A stretch of 8,768 nucleotides of DNA from Endomicrobiia bacterium (lineage in GTDB: Bacteria > Elusimicrobiota > Endomicrobiia > Endomicrobiales > Endomicrobiaceae): positions 1 to 8,768 of the forward strand of contig BNVZ01000048.1 of NCBI GenBank assembly GCA_025998475.1, given 5' to 3'. The notes below the pieces were generated by a model. That model was given only the letters and a program-made list of their open reading frames with translations, was not told the origin of the DNA and searched no databases. This document shows, in pieces, positions 1 through 6,454 of this stretch. Position 1 is the first letter of the stretch. The number at the start of each line of letters is the position of its first letter. The position numbers and the translations under genes are program-made.

Positions 1-16
1 GACCTCTTGCATAACT
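1..16. repeat. Left terminal inverted repeat of the IS5-type element
   Basis: GACCTCTTGCATAACT, which pairs with 984-999 at 13 of 16 positions (mismatches at positions 7, 8 and 12 of the repeat). It begins exactly at the first base of the window, so one or more outer bases of the repeat could be missing. Confidence 0.75.
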
Positions 17-43
17 AACATATAAAAGTACAATAGAAGTACT

Positions 44-998
44 ATGAAACAGAAAAAGAAGGCAGGCGTGTCAGATAGAATGGGTTTAGTATTAATGAGA
101 GCAAAGAAAGCATTTGATAAAACAAAGAATAGTCGAGAGTAAGAAAAGATAGGGTAAAGTAGGTGAGCAAAGAGAAAATTGAGTACAGAGGATATTGTAA
201 AGATGATGTTTGAATACTTTAGGGCAATACCTAAACATATTGTCACAAGAGATAGCTACAATATCAGCAAAAGTTGTGCCTATAGGACGATAGAACATTC
301 GGACATATTATCACAAGAGAGAGTTACAATGTCAGCAAGAGTTGTGCGTATAGGGCGTATAGAGTATTCGGCCATATTATCGTAGGAGACAGTGTCAGCA
401 AAAGTTAAAGTTGTGCATATAGGACTAAAAGCATGTAGAAGAAGTATTAATGAGTAGTGGGGAAAATACTAGATGGGAATAGGTATTGTTAAGGGAAGGT
501 GCAGAAGTAGAAGTAGCAGTGATTATGCTAGAGATTGATACAAAGACCTAAAAAAACAGCGAAAGTGGCGAAAGCGAAAAGAATAATAGACATACAATAA
601 CCGTTGGTAGTAGTTAAATTAAAGGCAAGCAAGTAATATGCACAGGATAATAGGGCAAGGAGCACGATTTTGGTTTATTTTAGTAGGCATGTATTTATGC
701 AAAGAAAGACAATAAGATACATGGCAGATACAGTTTAGTAGGCCTTAGGCAAAATACATACAAACACACTAGTTCTAAAAAAAGAGATCAAAGAAACACC
801 AACTGACAAAAGAAGATAAAGAGTTAAATAGAAAGATTTATCAGATGATTATAGTAGAAAACATTAAAGTATTTGTTAAAAGGTTCAAAATAGTACAGAA
901 TAGATATAGAAACCGTAAAAGACCCTTTGGACTGCGATTTAACTTGAGTTTCAGGTATTTGTAATTTTGAATTTAATACTCAAAGTTTTGCGGGAGGT
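44..998 (+). pseudogene. IS5-family transposase, multiply frameshifted
   Basis: Transposase remnant that would have catalysed cut-and-paste movement of the element. From ATG 44 one frame reads MKQKKKAGVSDRMGLVLMRA until a stop at 140. The same frame resumes at about 179 with STEDIVKMMFEYFRAIPK and the helix-turn-helix segment SYNISKSCAYRTIE, the usual N-terminal block of IS5-type transposases. Further on, RHTITVG (588-608), GKEHDFGLF (654-680, another frame) and IRYMADT (712-732, third frame, followed by two stops) match the family's RHTLK, GKKHDF and TDTGYQG blocks. An open run from 803 gives LTKEDKELNR and then VENIKVFVKRFK and NRYRNRKRPFGLRFN, equivalent to the family's C-terminal block with the last catalytic Glu. 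The final NFEF and SFAGGL run into the right inverted repeat. At least three frames and several stops are needed, so the gene is dead. Confidence 0.85.
235..431 (+). repeat. Three degenerate tandem copies of a ~68-bp unit
   Basis: Units begin at 235, 303 and 372 (periods 68 and 69 bp). Each carries CATATT, then a TCACAAGAGA-like stretch, TCAGCAA(A/G)AGTT and a GTTGTGC-TATAGG-like segment. The first two copies are about 80% alike by eye; the third has an internal deletion of about 7 bases and a small insertion. Copies 1 and 2 both translate, in different frames, as T-R-(D/E)-S-Y-N-(I/V)-S-K-S-C-A-Y-R, the transposase helix-turn-helix. The duplication therefore happened inside the transposase gene, and the copies later diverged. 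Confidence 0.7.
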
Positions 999-3264
999 CT
1001 ATTGTTGTCCTGATATAGTCCGCCATCTTGTCGAATAGCCCTTTTTCAAGAATTGGGTACTTAGGTTCCGTTACAAGGAACGCTTTTGCCATCGTATCTT
1101 GCAGTTTTGAAATATCCTTCTCAATGAAAAATACGGCGTTTGAATCTGCAAAGAACTCCGAGAACTCATCAATCTTGTGCGTATACGAACCCATCACAAC
1201 ACAAGGTGTCTTCGTGATAACAGAAAAGAGCATTCCATGAAGACGATCAGTTACAACGATCTTACTCCTTGCATATTTCATGAGTTCATTATTTACTACC
1301 TCTCCTGCCATCAAAGGCAGGATATCTTTTCCATATCTGTTTTTTGTTTGTTGATAGTTCAATTCTGTTTTTCTGATGATTTCAAAAACTTTGTTATATA
1401 TTTTCTCATCGAGCCCACTTTCATCGTCGAGATCACGAATACATACCAGTATTCCTTTTCTATCAAAAGCATAGTCCCTCGAAAGCATAAGTGCCATATC
1501 AATCATATTCATACACCTTATCGAAGGAAAATATGCTTTTGCAAGACTGAGGCTCTCCTTGCCGCGTGTGAACAACACAAGGCCATTATGGCGTTCATAT
1601 ATTTTGGCGCTTTTGTCGAGTTCAGCCTTGCCTCTTTCATCATCCGAAAACCATATCGTTTGCGGCAATATGAATATCTTGTTTGCAGGAAAACTCTCTA
1701 TCACGCGTCTGCGAATATCCTCCTCAGCCATATACATGTTTCCCAGATTTCCGCCGCCCTGCAGAAAGATTACATCATCGTCCCGCATAAAACTGCTAAT
1801 ATATTTAAAATCCATCTGCATATGATAGCCAGTAACCTCAACGAACCTATATTCGCTGAAGTACTTGCGAATAAACTCGTATACACCGATGGTGACAGCA
1901 GAATCACCTACATTATCGTGCTCGGAAGTACCGAGAAGAAAGATTTTTTTGTTTGTGCTTAAATCTGAATAAAATACTTTTTTGAGGAACTGACTTTCAT
2001 GCTCGAAGTTCTTGACGTCTGACAGCTCTTTCTTGACGTCTGACAGCTCTTTCTTGACGTCTGACAGCTCTTTCTTGAAGTCTGACAGCTCTTTCTTGAA
2101 GTCTGACAGCTCTTTCTTGAAGTCTGACAGCTCTTTCTTGACGTCTGACAGCTCACATTCAAGCCGCTTGTATATCGGCTTGAATAAGGAGTCTAATATT
2201 TTATGCTTAAGCCTCTTTCGTTTCAGAGGTTGAAAAGACACTGCCCGCTGCGTACGTTCAGACGAAATGTATGAAGAAATATGCCCCGCAACTTCCGCCG
2301 GTAATTGCCCTGTCTTTGCCTCATGAAGTCTGTATTCAAATATCGTTTTCAGGCTGTCCGGATCATATAGCAACAATTCATAATTATTGGCTAATGCCTT
2401 GACAAAAAGTGCGTCCAACTTTCTATAAATGTACTCTTCGACCCTACCACTCCATGGTCCGACATATGGTAATACTTCAGCCGAAATGTCCACACCAAGG
2501 TGCTCCATGTTCTTTTTCACAAGTTCGCGCATCATGACAATAGTCTTTTTTGTTCCACTTGCTCCATTTGCATGCCATCTGTGGCACGTCAATATCTCAG
2601 GAATGCTATGAACAACCATACCTCTTTCAAATGCACGTAGCCAAAGCTCCCAATCTTCGACATGGCTTCTATCTTCATCGTAGAGCAGATCATTCTTTAA
2701 AAAGAACTCTCTTCGGAACATGATGGTCGGATGATCAAATGGACATGTGATAACCGACCAAGCCTTTGACATTTCACATGAAAACATCCTGCGATACTCC
2801 TGTACATCGCCAAAGTACTCAAAATCACTAGTACAAAGCGTAACATCGGGATTTTTATCGAGGTATTTCTTCTGTTTGAACATTCTCTCTTGAACCATAA
2901 AATCATCATCATCGATACGAGCGATATACTCACCTCTTGCTATTTGCATTCCGCGATTTAGGCTTCCAGCTATACCGAGTCGTTTGTCATTAACAAGAAG
3001 TATAATTCTAGAGTCCAAGTAAGAGTCAAGGAACCTACGGACATCTTTCCCATTTTCAGGCTCAGAAATCACAATAATCTCAAAATCCGAATATCTTTCG
3101 TACCCGTCTTGTGTTTGTATTTGTCCCATGATACTGTCCATGCATTCTCTGAACCGGTCAATATTTGATTTAAAAACTGGAATGAGTATTGATATAGCGG
3201 GATGAAAGTTTTTTTTTAATGACTGCCCTCCATGGACCACCATTTGTTGTGATACTCTTGCCAT
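973..3264 (-). CDS. GT2 glycosyltransferase, heptad coiled coil, polysaccharide pyruvyl transferase fusion
   Basis: A 763-residue, two-enzyme cytoplasmic protein. Residues about 22-235 are a GT-A family 2 glycosyltransferase: AISILIPVF at the start, the metal-binding DDDD at 118-121 in ARIDDDDF, HPTIMFR at 178-184 and the EDWELW acceptor-side motif at 203-208. Residues 371-418 are seven heptads of E-L-S-D-(V/F)-K-K, a predicted coiled coil. Residues about 440-720 are a polysaccharide pyruvyl transferase domain (PF04230 type): NVGDSA, LQGGGNLGN (501-509), PQTIWF (534-539), NMIDMAL and DRLHG (673-677). The likely job is to add a sugar and a pyruvate ketal (or a similar reaction of this broad family) to a surface glycan. 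The ATG at 3264 has no clear ribosome site and overlaps the GT8 gene by 49 bp; an ATG at 3243, preceded at 11 nt by AAGAG, is an alternative. The last eight residues and stop come from the adjacent insertion sequence, so the native tail may be lost. The conserved pyruvyltransferase motifs all lie upstream of that point. Confidence 0.9.
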   Translation of the reverse strand: MARVSQQMVVHGGQSLKKNFHPAISILIPVFKSNIDRFRECMDSIMGQIQTQDGYERYSDFEIIVISEPENGKDVRRFLDSYLDSRIILLVNDKRLGIAGSLNRGMQIARGEYIARIDDDDFMVQERMFKQKKYLDKNPDVTLCTSDFEYFGDVQEYRRMFSCEMSKAWSVITCPFDHPTIMFRREFFLKNDLLYDEDRSHVEDWELWLRAFERGMVVHSIPEILTCHRWHANGASGTKKTIVMMRELVKKNMEHLGVDISAEVLPYVGPWSGRVEEYIYRKLDALFVKALANNYELLLYDPDSLKTIFEYRLHEAKTGQLPAEVAGHISSYISSERTQRAVSFQPLKRKRLKHKILDSLFKPIYKRLECELSDVKKELSDFKKELSDFKKELSDFKKELSDVKKELSDVKKELSDVKNFEHESQFLKKVFYSDLSTNKKIFLLGTSEHDNVGDSAVTIGVYEFIRKYFSEYRFVEVTGYHMQMDFKYISSFMRDDDVIFLQGGGNLGNMYMAEEDIRRRVIESFPANKIFILPQTIWFSDDERGKAELDKSAKIYERHNGLVLFTRGKESLSLAKAYFPSIRCMNMIDMALMLSRDYAFDRKGILVCIRDLDDESGLDEKIYNKVFEIIRKTELNYQQTKNRYGKDILPLMAGEVVNNELMKYARSKIVVTDRLHGMLFSVITKTPCVVMGSYTHKIDEFSEFFADSNAVFFIEKDISKLQDTMAKAFLVTEPKYPILEKGLFDKMADYIRTTIDLPQNFEY
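984..999. repeat. Right terminal inverted repeat of the IS5-type element
   Basis: AGTTTTGCGGGAGGTC on the plus strand, the imperfect inverse of bases 1-16. On the minus strand the same bases encode the residues D-L-P-Q-N near the C-terminus of the GT2-pyruvyltransferase protein, so the insertion end lies inside that reading frame. Confidence 0.75.
2011..2157 (-). repeat. Seven tandem 21-bp repeats encoding a heptad coiled coil
   Basis: Seven abutting 21-bp units start at 2011, 2032, 2053, 2074, 2095, 2116 and 2137. They are identical except for one base (GACGTC in units 1-3 and 7, GAAGTC in units 4-6) and three bases at the far end of the last unit. The base change switches Val to Phe in the heptad E-L-S-D-(V/F)-K-K, which in protein order runs V,F,F,F,V,V,V. 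Near-identity at the DNA level, including third codon positions, indicates recent expansion by slippage or unequal recombination. The array preserves frame whatever the copy number. Confidence 0.95.
3209..3217 (-). repeat. Nine-base homopolymer in the GT8/GT2 overlap
   Basis: Nine T on the plus strand, read as A9 on the coding strand. It covers the TAA stop of the GT8 gene and codons 16-18 (Leu-Lys-Lys) of the GT2-pyruvyltransferase gene. A change of one base would shift the downstream gene out of frame with its start codons but leave the GT8 stop intact. Confidence 0.8.
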
Positions 3265-4037
3265 GCAGGATATAACTCATACAGATACCAATCGTTCCAG
3301 AATTTATTGCTACCCCATGCATGAATGATAGCAGCATTACTACAATCACGACCATAGTAAGGGTAACAGCAATAATCAGATCCTCTGATAGGAGATACTG
3401 AAATATCAAAATCTTGAATCATAGCATTTAAGACACCTTGATCCGGAAGGTTCAGTATTTCTGCCCATTCAACTGTTTTATCATAACAATACTTAGTCAG
3501 TTCTTTTCTTTCTTCAAGCTTATCACTTACAGCTATTAAGCCAGAATGGAATAGGTATGATTGTAAATTATACTCCTTTCCTTCTGGAGGCTCTATAAAA
3601 CATGTTTTCATATAATCCGTATTCTTTGATGTTTTATTCTTGGGATCTTCCCTTACCATAGAATATCCGGTTATTCTCGCTAAATCGAGCATACCGGCAA
3701 TATTATTTTGTATAAGAATATCTGTATCCATCCATGTTATAGTCTCGTACTCATCGAGCAAGCTGAACATCTCATACCGTACAAACATTAATTTCGAGAA
3801 CCGCTTGAACCTCGGCAAATCAAACAATCTATCCGGAAGCGGCGGGGAATACTTAATGAATCGACATGGCATAATAGATGACATTAAGTTTCTATTGCTT
3901 TCGGGAATTTCATCGATATAGTAGATAATAGCTTCATCAAAAAGCCCTTTGTTTGTTTCCTGCAACTGCAAAAGCATCATACCTACAAGGGAAGGTCTTG
4001 TATCAGCAAGCATAACAGCATTCTTTTTCTTATTCAT
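3216..4037 (-). CDS. GT8-like glycosyltransferase
   Basis: A 273-residue retaining sugar transferase of the GT8 (glycogenin/LgtC) type, acting at the cytoplasmic face on a growing surface glycan; donor and acceptor cannot be told from sequence. The hallmark is the segment around residues 86-116: RYEMFSLLDEYETITWMDTD, with the metal-binding DxD at 104-106, followed by ILIQNNIAGML. Further family marks are FHSGLIAV (153-160), LPDQGVLNAM (197-206), and IIHAWGSNKFW (237-247), equivalent to the H-x-G-x-x-K-x-W motif near the GT8 C-terminus. The ATG at 4037 was chosen because the GTG at 4049 has GGGAG only one base upstream; that same GGGAG sits 13 nt before the ATG, a long spacing. There are no membrane segments. 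It follows the nucleotidyltransferase-phosphatase gene after 138 bp and overlaps the next gene. Sure of the fold class, not of the sugar. Confidence 0.88.
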   Translation of the reverse strand: MNKKKNAVMLADTRPSLVGMMLLQLQETNKGLFDEAIIYYIDEIPESNRNLMSSIMPCRFIKYSPPLPDRLFDLPRFKRFSKLMFVRYEMFSLLDEYETITWMDTDILIQNNIAGMLDLARITGYSMVREDPKNKTSKNTDYMKTCFIEPPEGKEYNLQSYLFHSGLIAVSDKLEERKELTKYCYDKTVEWAEILNLPDQGVLNAMIQDFDISVSPIRGSDYCCYPYYGRDCSNAAIIHAWGSNKFWNDWYLYELYPAWQEYHNKWWSMEGSH

Positions 4038-4175
4038 TTTGTGTTGCACGCTCCCTATTCTGTGAAAAATCAGCTATCAAAAACTTCCCTCATGTTTCAT
4101 TCGCACTCAAAACATAGTCTTGGGTGTTTTTTATCTCTAAAATTTCGGTCAAACTTTTACATTTTTGACAAACAC
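4038..4175. other. Intergenic gap, the only large one between the genes
   Basis: The other junctions are overlaps or 66 bp. On the minus strand the gap contains TTGTCA and TTGACC hexamers, but I find no convincing -10 at proper spacing, so no promoter is called. A weak hairpin in the plus orientation lies at 4104-4132. The GT8 gene could be transcribed from its own promoter here or simply by read-through. Confidence 0.5.
4104..4132 (+). terminator. Possible weak intrinsic terminator, plus orientation
   Basis: CACTCAA (4104-4110) pairs with TTGGGTG (4120-4126) through one G-T pair, with a 9-base loop, followed by six T. The arrangement fits termination of rightward (plus-strand) transcription, yet no gene here is read in that direction. 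The stem is short and may be chance. Confidence 0.25.
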
Positions 4176-5438
4176 TTAAACAGTGGATAGAATCTTTTTA
4201 ATAGCTTCATAAAGCCCACCATCGTTTTGTTCAAGACGTAGTGTGCGGCATCCAGCTGCACGTCCAGCTTCAACATCGCAATCTTGGTCACCTATCATCC
4301 ATGAATTAGCAATATCTATACTCATATCTTTTGCTGCACGAAGGATCATTCCAGGTGCTGGCTTGCGACAATTACAATCGGTTTTAAGCTCTGCTATTTC
4401 ACCATATAATCCTCTATATTTTGCGGGCATATGCGGACAAAAATAGCTTGCATCCACAAATGCCCCACCATTACCAAGTAAGGATTCCATTTTTTTCTGC
4501 ATCTGTCTATATCCTTCAAAAGAAATAAGTCCCTTGGCTAGAATCCCCTGATTGGTTATAATCACAGCAAGGTAATCGCTCTTATTTATTATCCTTATAG
4601 CCTTTACAACGTTAGGTAAAAGCTCAAAATTTTCTACATTCTTCGCATCACCCATATCACGATTTACTGTTCCATCACGATCAAGAAATATGGCCGGACG
4701 TGGATTTTCGCGATTAAGCCTCCTTGCCTTGCCACTTCCCACATCGTGTGATGCATGGGAGAGGCGATCCTTCGTCCCAATGTCATGTATATATTCGGGA
4801 GTTTGATATGCTTGTATACGTACGCTCTTGGCAAGCATTTTCGGAAATATATCATGGCCAAAATCTTGTACAAAACCAGGTTCTATATATTGGAACGCCT
4901 TGGGCGAAAGAGCATATACGCACGCATTGTCAAGATTTCGATAGACAAGCCCTTGTGGATGCGGCTTTGGTAGAAATCCAGTAATGTTGTCTCTATCATC
5001 CACTTCCAAAAGATCACTGTCGTACGGATGATTGCACGGGTGAGCGATAAGTGTTGCAACCACATTGAAATCTTTTTCCGCATAGTTGACAAAATGCGCG
5101 ACATCAAAATCCATCACTATATCGCCATAGAACACGAGAAAAGACCGATCTATCCGTCCTTCAAGTAACTTTACCGCACCCGCTGTACCAAGAGGTTTTT
5201 GTTCAACTATGTGATGTATTTTAACACCAAACTTTGAACCGTCACCAAAATAGTTTTGTATAACGTCACTGAGATGACCTTCAAGCAAAAAAATCTCTTC
5301 AACACCATAACGCTTTGCAAGCTCTACCTGATGCAATAACAACGGCTTACCCGCTATGTCCACCATAGGTTTAGGTATATCGGTAAGACCAAGTCTTAAT
5401 CCCTTACCACCAGCAAGAATGGCAAGCTGTTTTATCAT
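4176..5438 (-). CDS. Sugar-1-phosphate nucleotidyltransferase / heptose bisphosphate phosphatase fusion (HddC-GmhB type)
   Basis: A 420-residue bifunctional enzyme. Residues 1-230 are a nucleotidyltransferase of the kind that joins an NTP to a sugar 1-phosphate: AGGKGLRLG (9-17), the lysine of PKP (22-24), GTAGAVKLL (84-92), YGDIVMD (104-110) and DIGT (219-222). Residues 249-420 are a HAD-IIIA phosphatase like GmhB: FLDRDGTVN with the nucleophile D253 and acid D255, ITNQ (294-297), the zinc-site ligands C334/H336 and C355/C357 in the CPHMP and CNCRKP motifs, and MIGDQDCDVEAG (381-392). In the GDP-D-glycero-D-manno-heptose pathway, GmhB removes the 7-phosphate from heptose 1,7-bisphosphate and HddC then makes GDP-heptose, so the two halves would do consecutive steps. 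The nucleotide and sugar are inferred. The ATG at 5438 overlaps the epimerase stop as ATGA and has GGAG 8 nt upstream. An upstream TTG (5513) lies inside the epimerase gene and was not used. Confidence 0.9.
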   Translation of the reverse strand: MIKQLAILAGGKGLRLGLTDIPKPMVDIAGKPLLLHQVELAKRYGVEEIFLLEGHLSDVIQNYFGDGSKFGVKIHHIVEQKPLGTAGAVKLLEGRIDRSFLVFYGDIVMDFDVAHFVNYAEKDFNVVATLIAHPCNHPYDSDLLEVDDRDNITGFLPKPHPQGLVYRNLDNACVYALSPKAFQYIEPGFVQDFGHDIFPKMLAKSVRIQAYQTPEYIHDIGTKDRLSHASHDVGSGKARRLNRENPRPAIFLDRDGTVNRDMGDAKNVENFELLPNVVKAIRIINKSDYLAVIITNQGILAKGLISFEGYRQMQKKMESLLGNGGAFVDASYFCPHMPAKYRGLYGEIAELKTDCNCRKPAPGMILRAAKDMSIDIANSWMIGDQDCDVEAGRAAGCRTLRLEQNDGGLYEAIKKILSTV

Positions 5439-6388
5439 TTTGCCATCTCCGTCGACAGCATTGCATTTATGGCGTGTTGTACTGCCTGATCCGAAGTGTT
5501 GGTTGCCCGCCAACCAAGGGAGTGTATCTTGTCAAGATTATATGCAAATTTCGGTACATCGCCGACCCATCCGCGATCACCACCAGTATAGCATATCTTT
5601 GTAGAAAACCCCATAGAATCTATGACCATTCGTGCTATATCAGAAACGAGTGTTTGCCCTTCGGTCCCAATATTGAACACATTAATCTTGTCATCCACAT
5701 TATCACATACAAAGAGTATAGCCTCAACTAAATCTTTAACATATAGATATGGTTTGGCCTGAGTCCCATCACCAAGAACCTCAAGTTGATTAGGATTAGC
5801 ACGTAATTTAGCTATAAAGTCGTGAAGTATTCCATGCGTAGTTCTTTCGCCGCACACATTGGGGAATCGAGTTATCCATGCCTTAAACCCATAGTTTTCA
5901 ACGAAACTTGCAATAAATCCTTCGCTTGCAAGTTTGCCAGCGCCGTAGTGTGAAGCAGGCAATAGCGGTCCATATTCCTCGGCTACCGCCTTGCCTCCCG
6001 TCTGTCCATATATGGCCGAGGTAGATGAAAATACAATTTTTTTCACGCCATGCGCTCTCATGGCATCCAAAACACGATAAGTGGTCATAAATGTAAGGTT
6101 TAAATCCACACTTGTGTCAGAGGAACTGCGTGCTATATCACTGTTTGCAGCTAAGTGAAATACTGTGTCAAATCTGTGATTATTAAAAACTTTTTCTAAT
6201 GCGGCATCGTCAAGTATGTCCGCCTTTATAAACTTAAAGTTTGGGTTTTTTTCTGCCAGAAATACATTCTCTCTACATCCAAGATACAGATTATCTAATG
6301 CAATCACATTATGCCCTAACGTAAGTAAAACATCACAAAGATGGCTCCCTATAAATCCGGCGCCACCAGTAACAAGCATTGTTTTCAT
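5435..6388 (-). CDS. NAD-dependent epimerase/dehydratase (extended SDR), nucleotide-sugar type
   Basis: A 317-residue extended short-chain dehydrogenase/reductase of the UDP-glucose 4-epimerase superfamily, soluble and NAD(P)-dependent. The Rossmann loop TGGAGFIGSH is at residues 7-16, the acidic residue after strand 2 at D32 (LDNL) favours NAD(H), HLAA is at 78-81, and the catalytic set is S121-S124 (FSSTSAIYG) with Y148 and K152 in YGAGK. RFPNVCGER (174-182) and PYLYVKDL (213-220) are substrate-domain motifs of this class. Length is normal for the family. It probably epimerises or dehydrates a nucleotide sugar for the glycan made by this cluster; because it is coupled to an HddC-GmhB-type fusion, GDP-heptose is a reasonable but unproven substrate. 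The ATG at 6388 was chosen over the TTG at 6409 because TGGAGA lies 7 nt before it and the protein then starts right at the first strand. Confidence 0.92.
   Translation of the reverse strand: MKTMLVTGGAGFIGSHLCDVLLTLGHNVIALDNLYLGCRENVFLAEKNPNFKFIKADILDDAALEKVFNNHRFDTVFHLAANSDIARSSSDTSVDLNLTFMTTYRVLDAMRAHGVKKIVFSSTSAIYGQTGGKAVAEEYGPLLPASHYGAGKLASEGFIASFVENYGFKAWITRFPNVCGERTTHGILHDFIAKLRANPNQLEVLGDGTQAKPYLYVKDLVEAILFVCDNVDDKINVFNIGTEGQTLVSDIARMVIDSMGFSTKICYTGGDRGWVGDVPKFAYNLDKIHSLGWRATNTSDQAVQHAINAMLSTEMAK
5447..5450 (-). promoter_or_regulatory. Ribosome binding site of the fusion gene
   Basis: GGAG on the minus strand, 8 nt before the ATG at 5438 and inside the last codons of the epimerase gene. 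With the ATGA overlap this fixes the start and suggests translational coupling of the two genes. Confidence 0.7.
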
Positions 6389-6394
6389 TACTTT

Positions 6395-6400
6395 TCTCCA
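6395..6400 (-). promoter_or_regulatory. Ribosome binding site of the epimerase gene
   Basis: TGGAGA on the minus strand with 7 nt between its GGAG core and the ATG at 6388. It lies downstream of the alternative TTG at 6409, so it excludes that longer start. Confidence 0.7.
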
Positions 6401-6454
6401 TCTTACCAAAAAGAAGGTTCTATTTTTTAAGCTTTTTACCTAACCTAACCGATA

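Larger units (their letters stand above)
1..999 (+). mobile_element. Decayed IS5-family insertion sequence
   Basis: This stretch has no intact gene but can be read as a complete, dead insertion sequence. The first 16 bases (GACCTCTTGCATAACT) match the reverse complement of bases 984-999 (GACCTCCCGCAAAACT) at 13 of 16 positions, so both terminal inverted repeats are visible. Between them, pieces of an IS5-type transposase occur in the correct order in all three forward frames. The length is 999 bp; removing the two extra copies of an internal 68-bp duplication leaves about 863 bp, a normal size for small IS5-family elements. Many stops and frameshifts mean it cannot transpose by itself. The target-site duplication cannot be checked because the left end coincides with base 1. 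Family assignment rests on remembered motifs, not on a search; the IS1031-like subgroup is a guess. Confidence 0.85.

Noticed and set aside
44..142. Stand-alone 32-residue basic peptide gene
   Set aside because: The peptide aligns with the N-terminal part of the IS5-type transposase and is better explained as a fragment of that pseudogene.
92..385. Two 68-codon open frames on opposite strands
   Set aside because: The plus one is the helix-turn-helix piece of the dead transposase and the minus one is its antisense shadow.
1177..1962. 261-codon open frame on the plus strand inside the pyruvyltransferase region
   Set aside because: It is antisense to well-conserved pyruvyltransferase motifs, has no recognisable domain and no ribosome site; its openness is a shadow of the minus-strand codon use.
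2011..2157. Possible CRISPR or minisatellite regulatory array
   Set aside because: The units abut without spacers and code in frame for a coiled coil inside a gene.
2012..2233. Plus- and other-frame peptides made of repeated SSFLTSD or KSCQTSR units
   Set aside because: They are alternative readings of the 21-bp array, which is open in several frames because 21 is a multiple of three; the sense frame with the ELSDVKK heptads belongs to the conserved fusion gene.
4127..4175. Promoter from the TTGTCA or TTGACC hexamers upstream of the GT8 gene
   Set aside because: No acceptable -10 hexamer at 16-18 bp spacing was found.
5436..5513. 25-residue N-terminal extension of the nucleotidyltransferase fusion from TTG
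   Set aside because: It lies wholly in the epimerase gene, has no family similarity, and the ATG at 5438 has a well-placed GGAG and an ATGA overlap.
6386..6409. Seven-residue extension of the epimerase from TTG 6409
   Set aside because: The ribosome site lies downstream of this TTG and correctly placed before ATG 6388.
6410..6454. Hairpin or terminator between the methyltransferase and epimerase genes (AAAAAG ... CTTTTT)
   Set aside because: Pairing is only A-T rich and six bases long with a wide loop; not distinguishable from chance in AT-rich DNA.
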